From NCBI GenBank assembly GCA_947044365.1, contig OX345645.1, positions 806,856 through 870,855 on the forward strand: a stretch of DNA of 64,000 nt. The letters are read 5' to 3'. The notes under the pieces were generated by a model that worked only from the letters and a program-made list of their open reading frames with translations, had not been told where the DNA came from and did no database searches. A program made the position numbers and the translations under genes. This document shows, one piece after another, positions 37,901-52,100 of the stretch. Position 1 is the stretch's first letter; the number at the start of each line of letters is the position of its first letter. Source of the stretch: Petrosia ficiformis (lineage: Eukaryota; Porifera; Demospongiae; Haplosclerida; Petrosiidae).

Positions 37901-40075
37901 ATTTCCAGTTTTCTTAAATCTTTTTTTTTTGCAATCATTAGCACAAGTTGAATCCTTAATTTACCTTGCTCCCCTGAACAAGTGTCTGTGTATGTGTGTG
38001 TGTGTCAGTCACATAATATTTGGAGCAGTCTGGATTTGGGGCTTAGGATTAGTTTAGAGGATTAGAAGTGTCAGCCATATGTATTTTGAGCAGTCTGGGA
38101 TTTGTCATATTTGGGTTTTAAAATAGAACATGTTATAAATTGAATTGGAACATAATTATGTACGTATAATTATAATGCTCCAGTATCTACGTATTTCTTG
38201 ATAGATGTATGATTTCATGGAATGAGTGTTTAAATGAACTAAATTTTTCTTTTCGTTTGTTTCTGAATACAACACAAAGTGGAGCAAGGTCAATTAAGGG
38301 TTCAACTCTAACTAATGTTGCAAATTTAAGAAAACTGGAAACACAAAAAATGAATATAAGGTCGTTGCATTTTAGACATTTGAGAATAGACTTATCAACA
38401 AATGAGTAATGATCACTACAAAAGATGATATAATTATTTCATTCTTATTCCCCTGAACAATGTAACTTACTAACTTCCTTAACTAAGTATTAAACATCTA
38501 TGTGACACAAACATATGCTATTATTTAGATAGATTAACATCCATTGTTCTATGTTTGCTTTCACCAATCAATAACTGTTTTTATAATAACCAAACATTTC
38601 ATATTACACTACCCAATTATTCAGGACTTTCCAATAGGTTAACATCTGTCAATAATAATCATAGATCATGAAAAATACTCCATTAGAGTCAATGTGTGAA
38701 GAATGTCTTACAATATTCATTTGGTATTTCAATTCTTTCTCTTATAGATATAGCTCCAGATATTATTGAAGGAAGTGGATTTGTACGTGAAGAAGATGCT
38801 GCAGTGTTGAGGATTGGGCAAGAAACTTGTCAGTCAAGTGGAGCAATTGGTGGAGTGAATATTGAATGTCCAAATACTCTAAGTAATTCTGTCGTTGAAA
38901 GAATGTGGACAAAAGATGGTGTACCTATTGATGGTAGTGATGAAACTATATCAAGTACAGGCCCAGGAATATACATATGTACTCTTTCAAATATGTGTGG
39001 CAATGAAAGTGTAACTTCTGTTATAAACTGTTAGTACAGCATAACATAACATATAATTATTATTACATATTAATGTACATACATATATGTATTTATGTAT
39101 CAGATCTTGCCTGCATAGGCGGAGTAGAGGGTGTACTGGTTTTAAGCTTTCTGCTGTGATGGTACTATTGTCCCCAGACTGTCACGGCAGTCACGCCCCA
39201 CAGCAAAAAACAGTCTAGGAACTTGGACCAACACTTGTGAGGCAATGATGTCATGATCAGGTGACTGTCACCTAATCACTCCACCTACTTGTATCACATA
39301 TTCCAATCTTTGCTTATACTTGCGTGTTGAATCATCGTCTGTAGATAATGGTAGAAAGCTGGTATCCAGGACGCTTCACACCCTTTGTTACAATTTCTTT
39401 TATTACCGGTTTTTATATGCCGTTTCCAACATACCAAGTCATGTGATCAATTAATAAATTCAGCAATCTGATTGGATATTACAAGATTCAGGTAATAAAC
39501 ATGTTGGCCCAAGTTACCACACCTGTTGTTTTCTGCGGGGTGTTACAGTCTGGGGATGACACTACCATGATGGTCACTTTATATCTTCCCCTATATTTAA
39601 TTTTATGCATGTGATTGAAGCCACAAAACTGTAATATCCAAATTGGTGCGGTCAATTATCCACAAAGGTGTGGTTTTAGTCACACACATGGTATATTTGT
39701 CTTATAGTGGCAGGAAAGAGGAAAGAATTTAGTGATTTGTCATCTTGTGATCCTTGCGATAATGCTAACATAAATGGGATTGTCTTGCCTCTTGTTCACT
39801 CTCATCTAGATCTCGCTGTTTCTGTTCTCTACCTCTTGCTTTCTCCTCTGTCTTGGCCTTTTCTGTAGCTCACACTCTTTGCTTCTTTTTTTCTCAGTGT
39901 AGCTAGGCATCGAAGGCGTGCTAAAGGTCTCTCACTCATAGGTTCCTCACTCGTCTCTATATTAGAGCAGTATGCCATCACCAGTACATGCTGTCAACGG
40001 ATTAACATGACTGTGGTCATATGTTTAATTATTGCATTCCTAAGCATGACAGAACCACGTATATATATATATATA

Positions 40076-40123
<48 letters not shown>

Positions 40124-43100
40124 ACTAAGGTCGAGATTTCACTAAGGTGCTCAGCAACTAGGACTTATATACTCTTGCAGTATATGTTGTAACCGCAAAT
40201 GCACATTATATAAATATATATTAATTTTAATTAAAATATCCATTATATTGTCTGTAATTTTCTGTCAATAATTGGAATACTACATGCTTGTTTTCCAATC
40301 ACAAATGTTGCAAGTGCTCTGCACAATGAGTGAAGTGCATTCATTATATATATTTGTTTGGTATGATGTATGTATTATTTGTTATACAGTTAATCCTTCT
40401 ATTGACTCTTTTGTTGGAACTATTTCTGGTCTTGGTACTGATGATGGTTGTTCGAGACCTGGAGCTCCCTCTGGTAATTTTGATCTTTGCCCTTTACCAG
40501 GAGAAGATGTAACTTTAACATGTAGTGCTAGTGGCTCCACTTCGATAATGACTCCAGGAGGTACATCGGTCTCTTCACCACATATAATCAGTTCAATCAC
40601 TGATAGTGCTAATGGAGTGTACACATGTGTAGCTTCAAATTCTCCATGTAATGATACTACTTCAACACTAACAATCATGTTAGGAACTGCATGTGAGCTA
40701 CATGACAATGATAAACACATATACATGTAAAAATATAGACACAGAACTTTATAAATGAATATACATTTAGCTTTACGACTATATTAATACTAAAAGTTAT
40801 ATATACCAAATGGAACTTACATACAAACTCTTTTACTTGATTACACTACTACGTAGTCCCATTCCCATTCCTAATCTTGTATATAGGTGAACCTCCTAGG
40901 CTTGAGCGTGCAGACGGATTTATTCTTAACCCTCCAGAAGCTAAGACATCAATAGGAAATGATTCCTGTGCATCAGTTAGGGATCAAGCCACAGGCAGAC
41001 GTCGAGGTGTGAGGATTAATTGTCTTGCATCTAATGTCTTTACGACAACATGGTTTAGAGATGATGTAATGCTTGATTTTACTGAACCATTACTTGAAAC
41101 AAACGGTCGTTCAGGAAATTACAGATGTGTTGTTACAAGTGAATGTGGTGCTATGGATAGTGAATTTACACTAATATATGGTTAGTAATACTATTTGTGT
41201 GATGACAGTTCTAAGTAATGTTTCCATGGCAACCCTTTACTCTGTGTGTTGATACAATTCAATTTTTTGATCCACTATAGAGTTGTAGTTAGTTATATAA
41301 TTAAGATATAAGTAGTAGTTAACTATAATACTGTAAAAATCCACTTTATACAAAACAAAGAATGTTTGAATGTAAACTAAACTTTTAAATATAATTATAT
41401 ATATATATAATTATTTTCCTATAATAAGTTTGTTCTTTCAATTCTTTTATAATAGAAGCACCAATTATTGATGAGGGATCTGGTTTAGTGACTGATAGTC
41501 TAAATGGTATTAATGTTGGTAGTGATGTTTGTGTTGATCAAAGTTTAGGGGGTAGCCTTACCATCGAATGTAATTTACTTAATGGAACCACTCCGCCTTC
41601 TCCTATCTACATGTGGAGTAAAGAGGGAGATCCCAGCTTCTCCTCATCTGCTTCATCAATCATGTTAGACCGATCTGATGGAAGTATTGCTGGTAATTAT
41701 GCATGTAATGTTGCAACTGGACCTAATGGGGTGTGTGGTATGAATGAATCCACTTCTAGAGTCTTGAGTAAGTTCATGATAACAGATCAAAACATTTATT
41801 AATAATTAATGGTTTGGGCCTAGTGCTTACTCCAATGGAATTTTTATCTAAATGTAAAGTCATCACATCCTAATTTTGAGGCCATTGTGGATGTGTCACA
41901 ATGTCCTCAAAATTAGGATGTAATGACTAATATATGTAATAATTATAGTGTATAGTTTAATGTCATAATGTTAATACATAATTATACTGCAACTCAATAA
42001 TGAAGCAATGGATCGAAATTTTAAATACACAAAAAGAATGGGAAAGATGATAATATGAAAATGGTGCAGGTAAAAAAGATTGTTGATCATTCCACACTAA
42101 TTTAAGTTATGAGTCAAAGTGAATGCATTTTGACTTTTAGTTAACTAAGCTATAACTAAACGAGCACCGTCGAGACGGGACCCTCGCCTACTTGGCAAAG
42201 TAATGCAAAGCACTACAAGTTTTTTCTTCAAAATATAATAAAGTTTGTGTATGAAACAAACAATACTTTTGTTACATGGAATACACATAAATGTGAAAAA
42301 CATTTATGGGCATTAAAACTGTTATAACTTTATATCCTAAACCAAAATAAGAATATCAATGAAAAAAATGTATAATTTGTATATATATCTTACGTCTTAT
42401 TATCTGTTCTTCGAAAAACTATAAAGAATTTCTGAAGTCTACCTCTAAACTCTCCAACCGTCAACGTATGAAAACGTCACCTTTATCATGTGTTTAGTAC
42501 ATGACGCTTTGCAAGCATGCACATACCTGTAGGTGGAGCTAGGTAGCGTTCTATCTGGCATCAATGGTGGTGTAGTAGCAACCATTACCTAGATTGTTTT
42601 TGGTTTGAAGTGTTTCTTGGCTAGCAACAGCCATGAAACAGGATCACTTGTGTTTGTGTGTCCATATATACTTTCGTTATTGCCCTCGTTTCATCTTAAA
42701 GTCGTGAAACGGTAACTAAAAATTGTCATAACTTTAGAACCAAAAGGTTTTAGAAGATTTCCTACGTTATTTTTTTCCTTGTATAACTTGAAGTCTACCA
42801 GTACCCCGTTTGAATTGTCAATGTTTTTATTTTTCCAGAAAAATTGCTAACAGACACACAGACAAAACGATTACCGTACCCTTCCACCTACGCTACGCGG
42901 CGAGGGTAATTACAGGTCTACTGTAATAACTATAACTAACAAAAATGAAAATTGGCCAAATAATGGGCACTTTCAGTTAGTTAACTAAAGCCAAACACTT
43001 TTAGTAAGCCTATTATTACCTTAGTTAATTAAACCATAATTAAACTCAAAGAAACTAATCATTCTATAACTATAACTACATAAATGCGGTCACAGTTATC

Positions 43101-46100
43101 AAATGAAATAACACACTAAATTATTAAGTTAAAACGTAGCTTTACATTAGTTTGTACATGTATATATGATGAATGTATATTTGTTTCATAGTTAATCCTT
43201 CTATTGACTCTTTTATGGGAACTATTTCTGGTCTTGGTGGTACTGATGATGGTTGTTCAAGATCTGAAGCTCCCTCTGGTGATGTTGATCTTTGCCCTTT
43301 ACCAGGAGAAGATGTAACTATAACATGTACTACTAGTGGCTCCACTTCGATAATAACTCCAGGAGGTCAAGTAGTCTCTTCACCACATATAATCAGTTCA
43401 ATCACTGATAGTGCTGAAGGAGAGTACCAATGTGTAGCTTCAGATCTTCCATGTGATGCTGATAGTTCAACACTAACAATCATGTTAGGAAGTTGTGAGT
43501 TACATGACAATGATAAACACATATACATGTAAAAATATAGACACAGAACTTTATAAATGAATATATAATTATTTAGATTTATGACTGTATTAATACTAAA
43601 AGTTATATATACCAATGTAAACTCTTTCACTTAATTACACTACTACATAGTCCCATTCCCATTCCTAATCTTGTATATAGGTGAACCTCCTAGGCTTGAG
43701 CGTGCAGACGGATTTGTTCTTAACCCTCCAGAAGCTAAGACATCGATAGGAAATGATTCCTGTGCATTAGTTAGGGATCAAGTCACAGGCGAACGTCGAG
43801 GTGTGAGGATTAATTGTGTTGCAGCTAATGTCTTTACGACAACATGGTTTAGAGATGATGTAATGCTTGATTTTACTGAACCATTACTTGAAACAAACGG
43901 TCGTTCAGGAAATTACAGATGTGTTGTTACAAGTGAATGTGGTGCTATGGATAGTGAATTTACACTAATATATGGTTAGTAATACTATTTGTGTGATGAC
44001 AGTTCTAAGTAATGTTTCCATGGCAACCCTTTACTCTGTGTGTTGATACAATTCAATTTTTTGATCCACTATAGAGTTGTAGTTAGTTATATAATTAAGA
44101 TATAAGTAGTAGTTAACTATAATACTGTAAAAATCCACTTTACACAAAACAAAGAATGTTTGAATGTAAACTAAACTCTTAAATATAAATATATATATAT
44201 ATATATATTCCTATAATAAGTTTGTTCTTTCAATTCTTTTATAATAGAAGCACCAATTATTGATGAGGGATCTGGTTTAGTGACTGATAGTCTAAATGGT
44301 ATTAATGTTGGTAGTGATGTTTGTGTTGATCAAAGTTTAGGGGGTAGCCTTACCATCGAATGTAATTTACTTAATGGAACCACTCCGCCTTCTCCTATCT
44401 ACATGTGGAGTAAAGAGGGAGATCCCAGCTTCTCCTCATCTGCTTCATCAATCATGTTAGACCGATCTGATGGAAGTATTGCTGGTAATTATGCATGTAA
44501 TGTTGCAACTGGACCTAATGGCGTGTGTGGTATGAATGAATCCACTTCTAGAGTCTTGAGTAAGTTCATGATAACAGATCAAAACATTTATTAATAATTA
44601 ATGGTTTGGGCCTAGTGCTTACTCCAATGGAATTTTTATCTAAATGTAAAGTCATCACATCCTAATTTTGAGGCCATTGTGGATGTGTCACAATGTCCTC
44701 AAATTAGGATGTAATGACTAATATATGTAATAATTATAGTGTATAGTTTAATGTCATAATGTTAATACATAATTATACTGCAACTCAATAATGAAGCAAT
44801 GGATCGAAATTTTAAATACACAAAAAGAATGGGAAAGATGATAATATGAAAATGGTGCAGGTAAAAAAGATTGTTGATCATTCCACACTAATTTAAGTTA
44901 TGAGTCAAAGTGAATGCATTTTGACTTTTAGTTAACTAAACTATAACTAAACGAGCACCATCGAGACGGGACCCTCGCCTACTTGGCAAAGTAATGCAAA
45001 GCACTACAAGTTTTTTCTTCAAAATATAATAAAGTTTGTGTATGAAACAAACAATACTTTTGTTACATGGAATACATATAAATTTGAAAAACATTTATGG
45101 GCATTAAAACTGTTATAACTTTATATCCTAAACCAAAATAAGAATATCAATGAAAAAAATGTATAATTTGTATATATATCTTACGTCTTATTATCTGTTC
45201 TCCTTTGAAAAACTATAAAGAATTTCTGAAGTCTACCTATAAACTCTCCAACCGTCAACGTATGAAAACGTCACCTTTATCATGTGTTTAGTACATGACG
45301 CTTTGCAAGCATGCACATACCTGTAGGTGGAGCTAGGTAGCGTTCTATCTGGCATCAATGGTGGTGTAGTAGCAACCATTACCTAGATTGTTTTTGGTTT
45401 GAAGTGTTTCTTGGCTAGCGACAGCCATGAAACAGGATCACTTGTGTTTGTGTGTCCATATATACTTTCGTTATTACCCTCGTTTCATCTTAAAGTCGTG
45501 AAACGGTAACTAAAAATTGTCATAACTTTAGAACCAAAAGGTTTTAGAAGATTTCCTACGTTATTTTTTTCCTTGTATAACTTGAAGTCTACCAGTACCC
45601 CGTTTGAATTGTCAATGTTTTTATTTTTCCAGAAAAATTGCTAACAGACACACAGACAAAACGATTACCGTACCCTTCCACCTACGCTACGCGGCGAGGG
45701 TAATTACAGGTCTACTGTAATAACTATAACTAACAAAAATGAAAATTGGCCAAATAATGGGCACTTTCAGTTAGTTAACTAAAGCCAAACACTTTTAGTA
45801 AGCCTATTATTACCTTAGTTAATTAAACTATAATTAAATTCAAAGAAACTAATCATTCTATAACTATAACTACATGTATAACTAAATGCGGTCACAGTTA
45901 TCAAATGAAATAACACACTAAATTATTAAGTTAAAACGTAGCTTTACATTAGTTTGTACATGTATGTATGATGAATGTATATTTGTTTCATAGTTAATCC
46001 TTCTATTGACTCTTTTATGGGAACTATTTCTGGTCTTGGTGGTACTGATGATGGTTGTTCAAGATCTGAAGCTCCCTCTGGTAATTTTGATCTTTGCCCT

Positions 46101-49100
46101 TTACCAGGAGAAGATGTAACTATAACATGTACTACTAGTGGCTCCGCTATGATAATAACTCCAGGAGGTCAACTAGTCTCTTCACCACATATAATCAGTT
46201 CAATCACTGATAGTGCTGAAGGAGAGTACACATGTGTAGCTTCAGATCCTCCATGTGATGCTGATAGTTCAACACTAACAATCATGTTAGGAAGTTGTGA
46301 GTTACATGACAATGATAAACACATATACATGTAAAAATATAGACACAGAACTTTATAAATGAATATATAATTATTTAGATTTATGACTGTATTAATACTA
46401 AAAGTTATATATACCAATGTAAACTCTTTCACTTAATTACACTACTACATAGTCCCATTCCCATTCCTAATCTTGTATATAGGTGAACCTCCTAGGCTTG
46501 AGCGGGCAGACGGATTTATTCTTAACCCTCCAGAAGCTAAGACATCGATAGGAAATGATTCCTGTGCATTAGTTAGGGATCAAGCCACAGGCAGAATTCG
46601 AGGTGTGAGGATTAATTGTGTTGCAGCTAATGTCTTTACGACAACATGGTTTAGAGATGATGTAATGCTTGATTTTACTGAACCATTACTTGAAACAAAC
46701 GGTCGTTCAGGAAATTACACATGTGTTGTTACAAGTGAATGTGGTGCTATGGATAGTGAATTTACACTAATATATGGTTAGTAATACTACTTGTGTGATG
46801 ACAGTTCTAAGTAATGTTTCCATGGCAACCCTGTACTCTGTGTGTTGATAGTATGATACAATTCAATTTTTATGGCCCGTAGGGCCATCCCTATGATTGC
46901 TTTCCACGGGGTTTAATGTATATATAATTATATATTTTCTTGTGTCCACTTCGCGAGTATGCATTGTATATGTAGTTAAGGAAGTTGCGACAGTCATTCC
47001 CGGGGGCTCGGTCAATTTTTTTCAAACGGTAATTATTTCTTAATACCAAAGATAATAAATATAATAATAAAAACAAAACAAAAGTCGTGTAAGCAAAATA
47101 AAATGTAATGTAATATCTGTCATGTAAATTTTCATAAAGGTTGGTTGAGGTGGCCTTCAGCAAGCTGTAGTTCAATTGGGCATTCTGTAGCTGGGTGGTG
47201 TCGTGATGATCTTGCCCCTCTAATGGACATGATTGAGGCTCTTAGAAGAGCAAAACTCAATGGGCGTGGCACGTAATAGAACACGCACTAGAACTCAGCA
47301 GAAAGAAAGCTGCTTGTAGCGAATTAGAAACTGGAACTACTAGCTAACTATTCTACCTGAAATATATTCCTAAAGTTCTACAAGATTCTTTAAAAGGTAA
47401 AGAGAGTAGATAATCAAAATAATAACTATAATAGGCTGTTGTGTTTCAGGCATGATAAAGTCAGCCATGATTACTGAATGCTGGACACCATAAAGCAATC
47501 ACAGGGATACTTGTTTCTCTATATACACTTGTTTGATCCACTATAGAGTTGTAGTTAGTTATATAATTAAGATATTAGTAGTAGTTAACTATAATACTGT
47601 AAAAATCCATTTTACACAAAACAATGAATGTTTGAATGTAAACTAAACTCTTAAATATAATTATATAATTATTTTCCTATAATAAGTTTGTTCTTTGAAT
47701 TCTTTTATAATAGAAGCACCAATTATTGATGAGGGATCTGGTTTAGTGACTGATAGTCTAAATGCTATTGATGTTGGTAGTGATGTTTGTGTCGATCAAA
47801 GTTTAGGGGGTGACCTCACCATCGAATGTAATTTACTTAATGGAACCACTCCACCTTCTCCTATCTACATGTGGAGTAAAGAGGGAGATCCCAGCTTCTC
47901 CTCATCTGCTTCATCAATCATGTTAGACCGATCTGATGGAAGTATTGCTGGTAATTATACATGTAGTGTTACGACTGGACCTAATGGGGTGTGTGGTATG
48001 AATGTAGCCACTTCAAGAGTCTTGAGTAAGTTCATGATAACATTCCAATATTTTATAATGGTTAATGGTTTGGTCCAATAACTAATCATGTACTGTATCA
48101 GTAATAATGGATAATTCATAAACCCAGCAAAGGTTAGCAAGGAGTATTAGATTTGGTAAATTGCAAATGAGTTATGTGCGTGGATGTATAGAGAATTCCA
48201 ACAACAGTTAAAAGATGTGACACTCAACGATAACATTCATTGCACATCTAATATAGTGCATTTTAATGTGAGCAATTATTTACTATGGTAACATAACCAT
48301 GTACACATTTCAATTACAAGTTCATATTGTAATGGACTTATTTCTCTGTTTGTTAGTAAACTGAATACAATGTATAAATAATTTATATTTTTTGTTATAG
48401 TACCACCTAATATTATAATGACTGGAGGATTCAATCCAGATCCTCCTGGTACAATCAATATTGGTACTGATGCCTGCCTAACTGGAAGTCTAGCACTACA
48501 ATGTTCGGTGGTAGGGGGAACACCTCCACTCAGTCGTGTCTGGACACGGGATGGAAGTATGCTGTCATCAACTGCTGTATTCTTACCTATTTCCAGTGGT
48601 GGAACCTATACATGTTCAGTTAGTAATGACTGCCCAACACCATCCATGGGAACTAGTGTTATTACAGGTGAGTTGTGTTGTCATATAGGTTGAAGATGAG
48701 TGGTTGGATGGATGGATGGATGGATGGATGGATGGGTCGATGGATGGATCAATGAATCAAGTGATGAATGAATGGACAGATTAATGAATAAATAAATAGA
48801 CAGACAACTCAGTGGATGGATGACAGAATGAATGGATGGATGGATGGATAGTTTGATGGATGAAAAATGTACTCCAAGCACAGAAGAACAAAATGATTTA
48901 TCATTTTTGCTATTTTTAATTCCATATTACACAGTACCTCCCACTGTCTCAATATCAGCCAGCATCACTGGATCATTAAACAATGGTTGTGAGACACCTG
49001 GAAATATGTTGTGTCCATTAATAGGAGAAATGGTCAATATTAGTTGTGCTGTTACTGGTACTAGTAGTTATATAATTTCTGGTCCTAGAGGCACTTCAAA

Positions 49101-52100
49101 TAGTATGGATTTGGTTATTAATTCCTTTCAAGAATCAGATGCTGGTACATATCAATGTACTGCCAGTAATCCTCCATGTGGTTCATCCAACGATAGTATA
49201 CCGATAATATTTACTGGTATGTTTGTCTGTGTACATATGTGTGTCTGTGTGTTTGTATGTTACACTAATTACTTACTATTCATGTTAATCTGCTACATGA
49301 ACTACTCATAAACTATTAGATATACTTACTTTCAATTTATAGGTACTCCTCCGGTAATTTCGACATCACCTCCTGGTCCTCCAACTAACGAAACCCCAAC
49401 CCTACCTCCAAACATGTTAATTAATATTGGTCAGAATGTGTGTATCACAACAGACCAAATGACTGATATTAGCTGCATTATTGAATCTGGGACTGAACCT
49501 ATTAATTACATTTGGACCAGAGACCCAGATCCTGCTGTTATCAGTACTATGTCAGTACTTCAGGATGTAGGTGTTGGAACGTACAATTGTATTGCTACCA
49601 ACGCTTTTGGATCTGATGTTGAGAGTTCAATTGTATTTAGTTAGTAATTATTAAATTATATGGACAGAGTGGATGATTATGACATGGACAAACAAACAGA
49701 CAAATTGTCGACTGACAGATCAACCGACCAATTGAGTGGTTGACTAACTGACTACTGACCAACTACTAACTAATGGACCGACCAATTGAGTGGTCGACTA
49801 ACTGACTACTGACCAACTACTGACTAATGGACCGACCAATTGAGTGGTTGACTAACTGACTACTGACCAACTACTAACTAATGGACTGACCAATTGAGTG
49901 GTTGACTAACTGACTACTGACCAACTACTGACTAATGGACTGACCAATTGAGTGGTCGACTAACTGACTACTGACCAACTACTGACTAATGGACTGACCA
50001 ATCAACCGACTGACTAACGCACTAACTAACCAGTCAACTGATCCACTACTCACTGACTACAATGTACAAACCAATCAACTGATCAACAGAATGTTCAACT
50101 AACAGGTTCACTGACTCATTGACTAACTGACAGTCAAATCAACTATGTAACTGAGTCACTAACCAACTACCTGCCTTTCAATGAAGACATACCTCCACTT
50201 CTCATCCTCTCTCTTTCTCTTCCTTGTTCTACATGATCTCCCTTACCTCACCTTCTTCATTCTTTTAGGTTTTCCTATTATTGATCTTGAAGTAATTATA
50301 ATTCCTAGAAACAGATGTAGCGAACTGCGTGAACCTCTACCTCCGTCTCAAAATGTTAACCACTGTGCCTTCCTTAGTGATACTGTCACAATTCTATGCT
50401 CCTCTGCTGATTCTAATGAACCAGGAGTCATCACTCCAAATGGTGAAACTGGTAGAAGAGACATTGTTGATATTGAGGAGAGTGACTCTGGGATGTATAC
50501 CTGTAGTTTAAATAATGTTTGTGGGGATACGATTGAATCTTTTTATTTAGCAGTTTTTGGTGAGTGTATACATAATGTATGTATGTATACATAATTGTTT
50601 ATAGGAACTATGCATATCACATATATATCCAGTTACAAACATACATACATACATACACACACACACACCACTATACGTATATACACACATTCTGTTATTC
50701 TATTTTCTGTTACATACAGATCCTGCTGTAATTGATCGAGAGACACCTCTTCCTCCTGATACACCTGATGAAAGGAATATTGGTGCTGGACGTCCAGATG
50801 ACCCTGTGAATGTTCCAGAAAATGTCACTGTTCGATTACATTGTCCATACAGTGGCATTAATGAACCCACAACAAGATGGTTATTGGTAGCTAGTGATGG
50901 CACTACAACAGAGATAGTGAATATGCCACCAGACATTATGTTGATTAATGATACAGTCAACAGGAATTTAATATTAGTTATTAACAATTTCAGAGAGGAG
51001 TATGTGGGTACTTACAGGTGTGACACAGGGAATATTGCTGGGGATGATGAAGGAGACGTTGTAATACAGAGTAAGTGAATGAAAAAATAGAATAGAATGT
51101 AGTTAAACAAAGCAACTTAACTACTAACTATGATGTGTGCGTGTTCATGTAATTATTTCTACATATATAAATATAGTTGAAAGAGATGAAGGTGAATGGA
51201 GCACAACACCATGGAGTTCAGTGAGTGTGTTTCAAATTATGTCATTATCTATTTATTGATGCATCTATCTATTTCTTCATGATTCACTGTATTTTAATTC
51301 TTCCTTCTATAGTGTGATCCAGACTGTCATTTAGGTACTCGTATGCGTGTGGTAACATGTCGTCGAGTGAACACCCGCGAGTTGCTACCTGACAGTAGTT
51401 GTATTGAGGAAAAACCTGCTTCAATGGAACGATGCATTGATAGAGGTCCTTGTTTCCTTGATCCTCAATGGGTGGCACAAGAGTGGTCTCAAGTAAGTTT
51501 CTACCTAACTCATAACCAGTAACTATAAGTTATATATAGTTAGTCAATGCTGAGTTTTTAAGGATCAAAGGCAGTGTGTGTGGTTGCTCGAGCCAATTAG
51601 TGAACTAAAGAGTTGAGATTATGATAACTTTCAAGTTGGGAGGAGTATATATAACGGGGTCAGGTTTTCATGCAGTTTTTTTCATGGAACCATTTGCTAC
51701 TATAATAAAAACAGTTCACTACTCTAAATAGAAACTGCACACCATCCTCACGGTTACACTGTCTAGATTGTATGAAATACTGTATACTCTCAATTATCTG
51801 GACACCTTTGGTCACAAGTTCCTTCAGGCATGGTCTCAAGTAAGTTTTCCGCCTTACTGATAACCAGTAGCTATTGCCAAGTTCTTCATAAATGTGTGTA
51901 GTTGCTTGAGTCAATTAGCAAAGAGTTTACAATAGGGTTAGGATGATTGTAAGTAGAAATATAACAGGGTCAATCCCAAGGTTAGCAGTTTCCTCGTAAC
52001 TATTCACTGTTATAATAAAACATAATAATAAAGAAACCTTATACCATGCACCCTCAAAGTTACACTGCTTAATTAAGTTAACCCTTAGAGGACTGATGTC

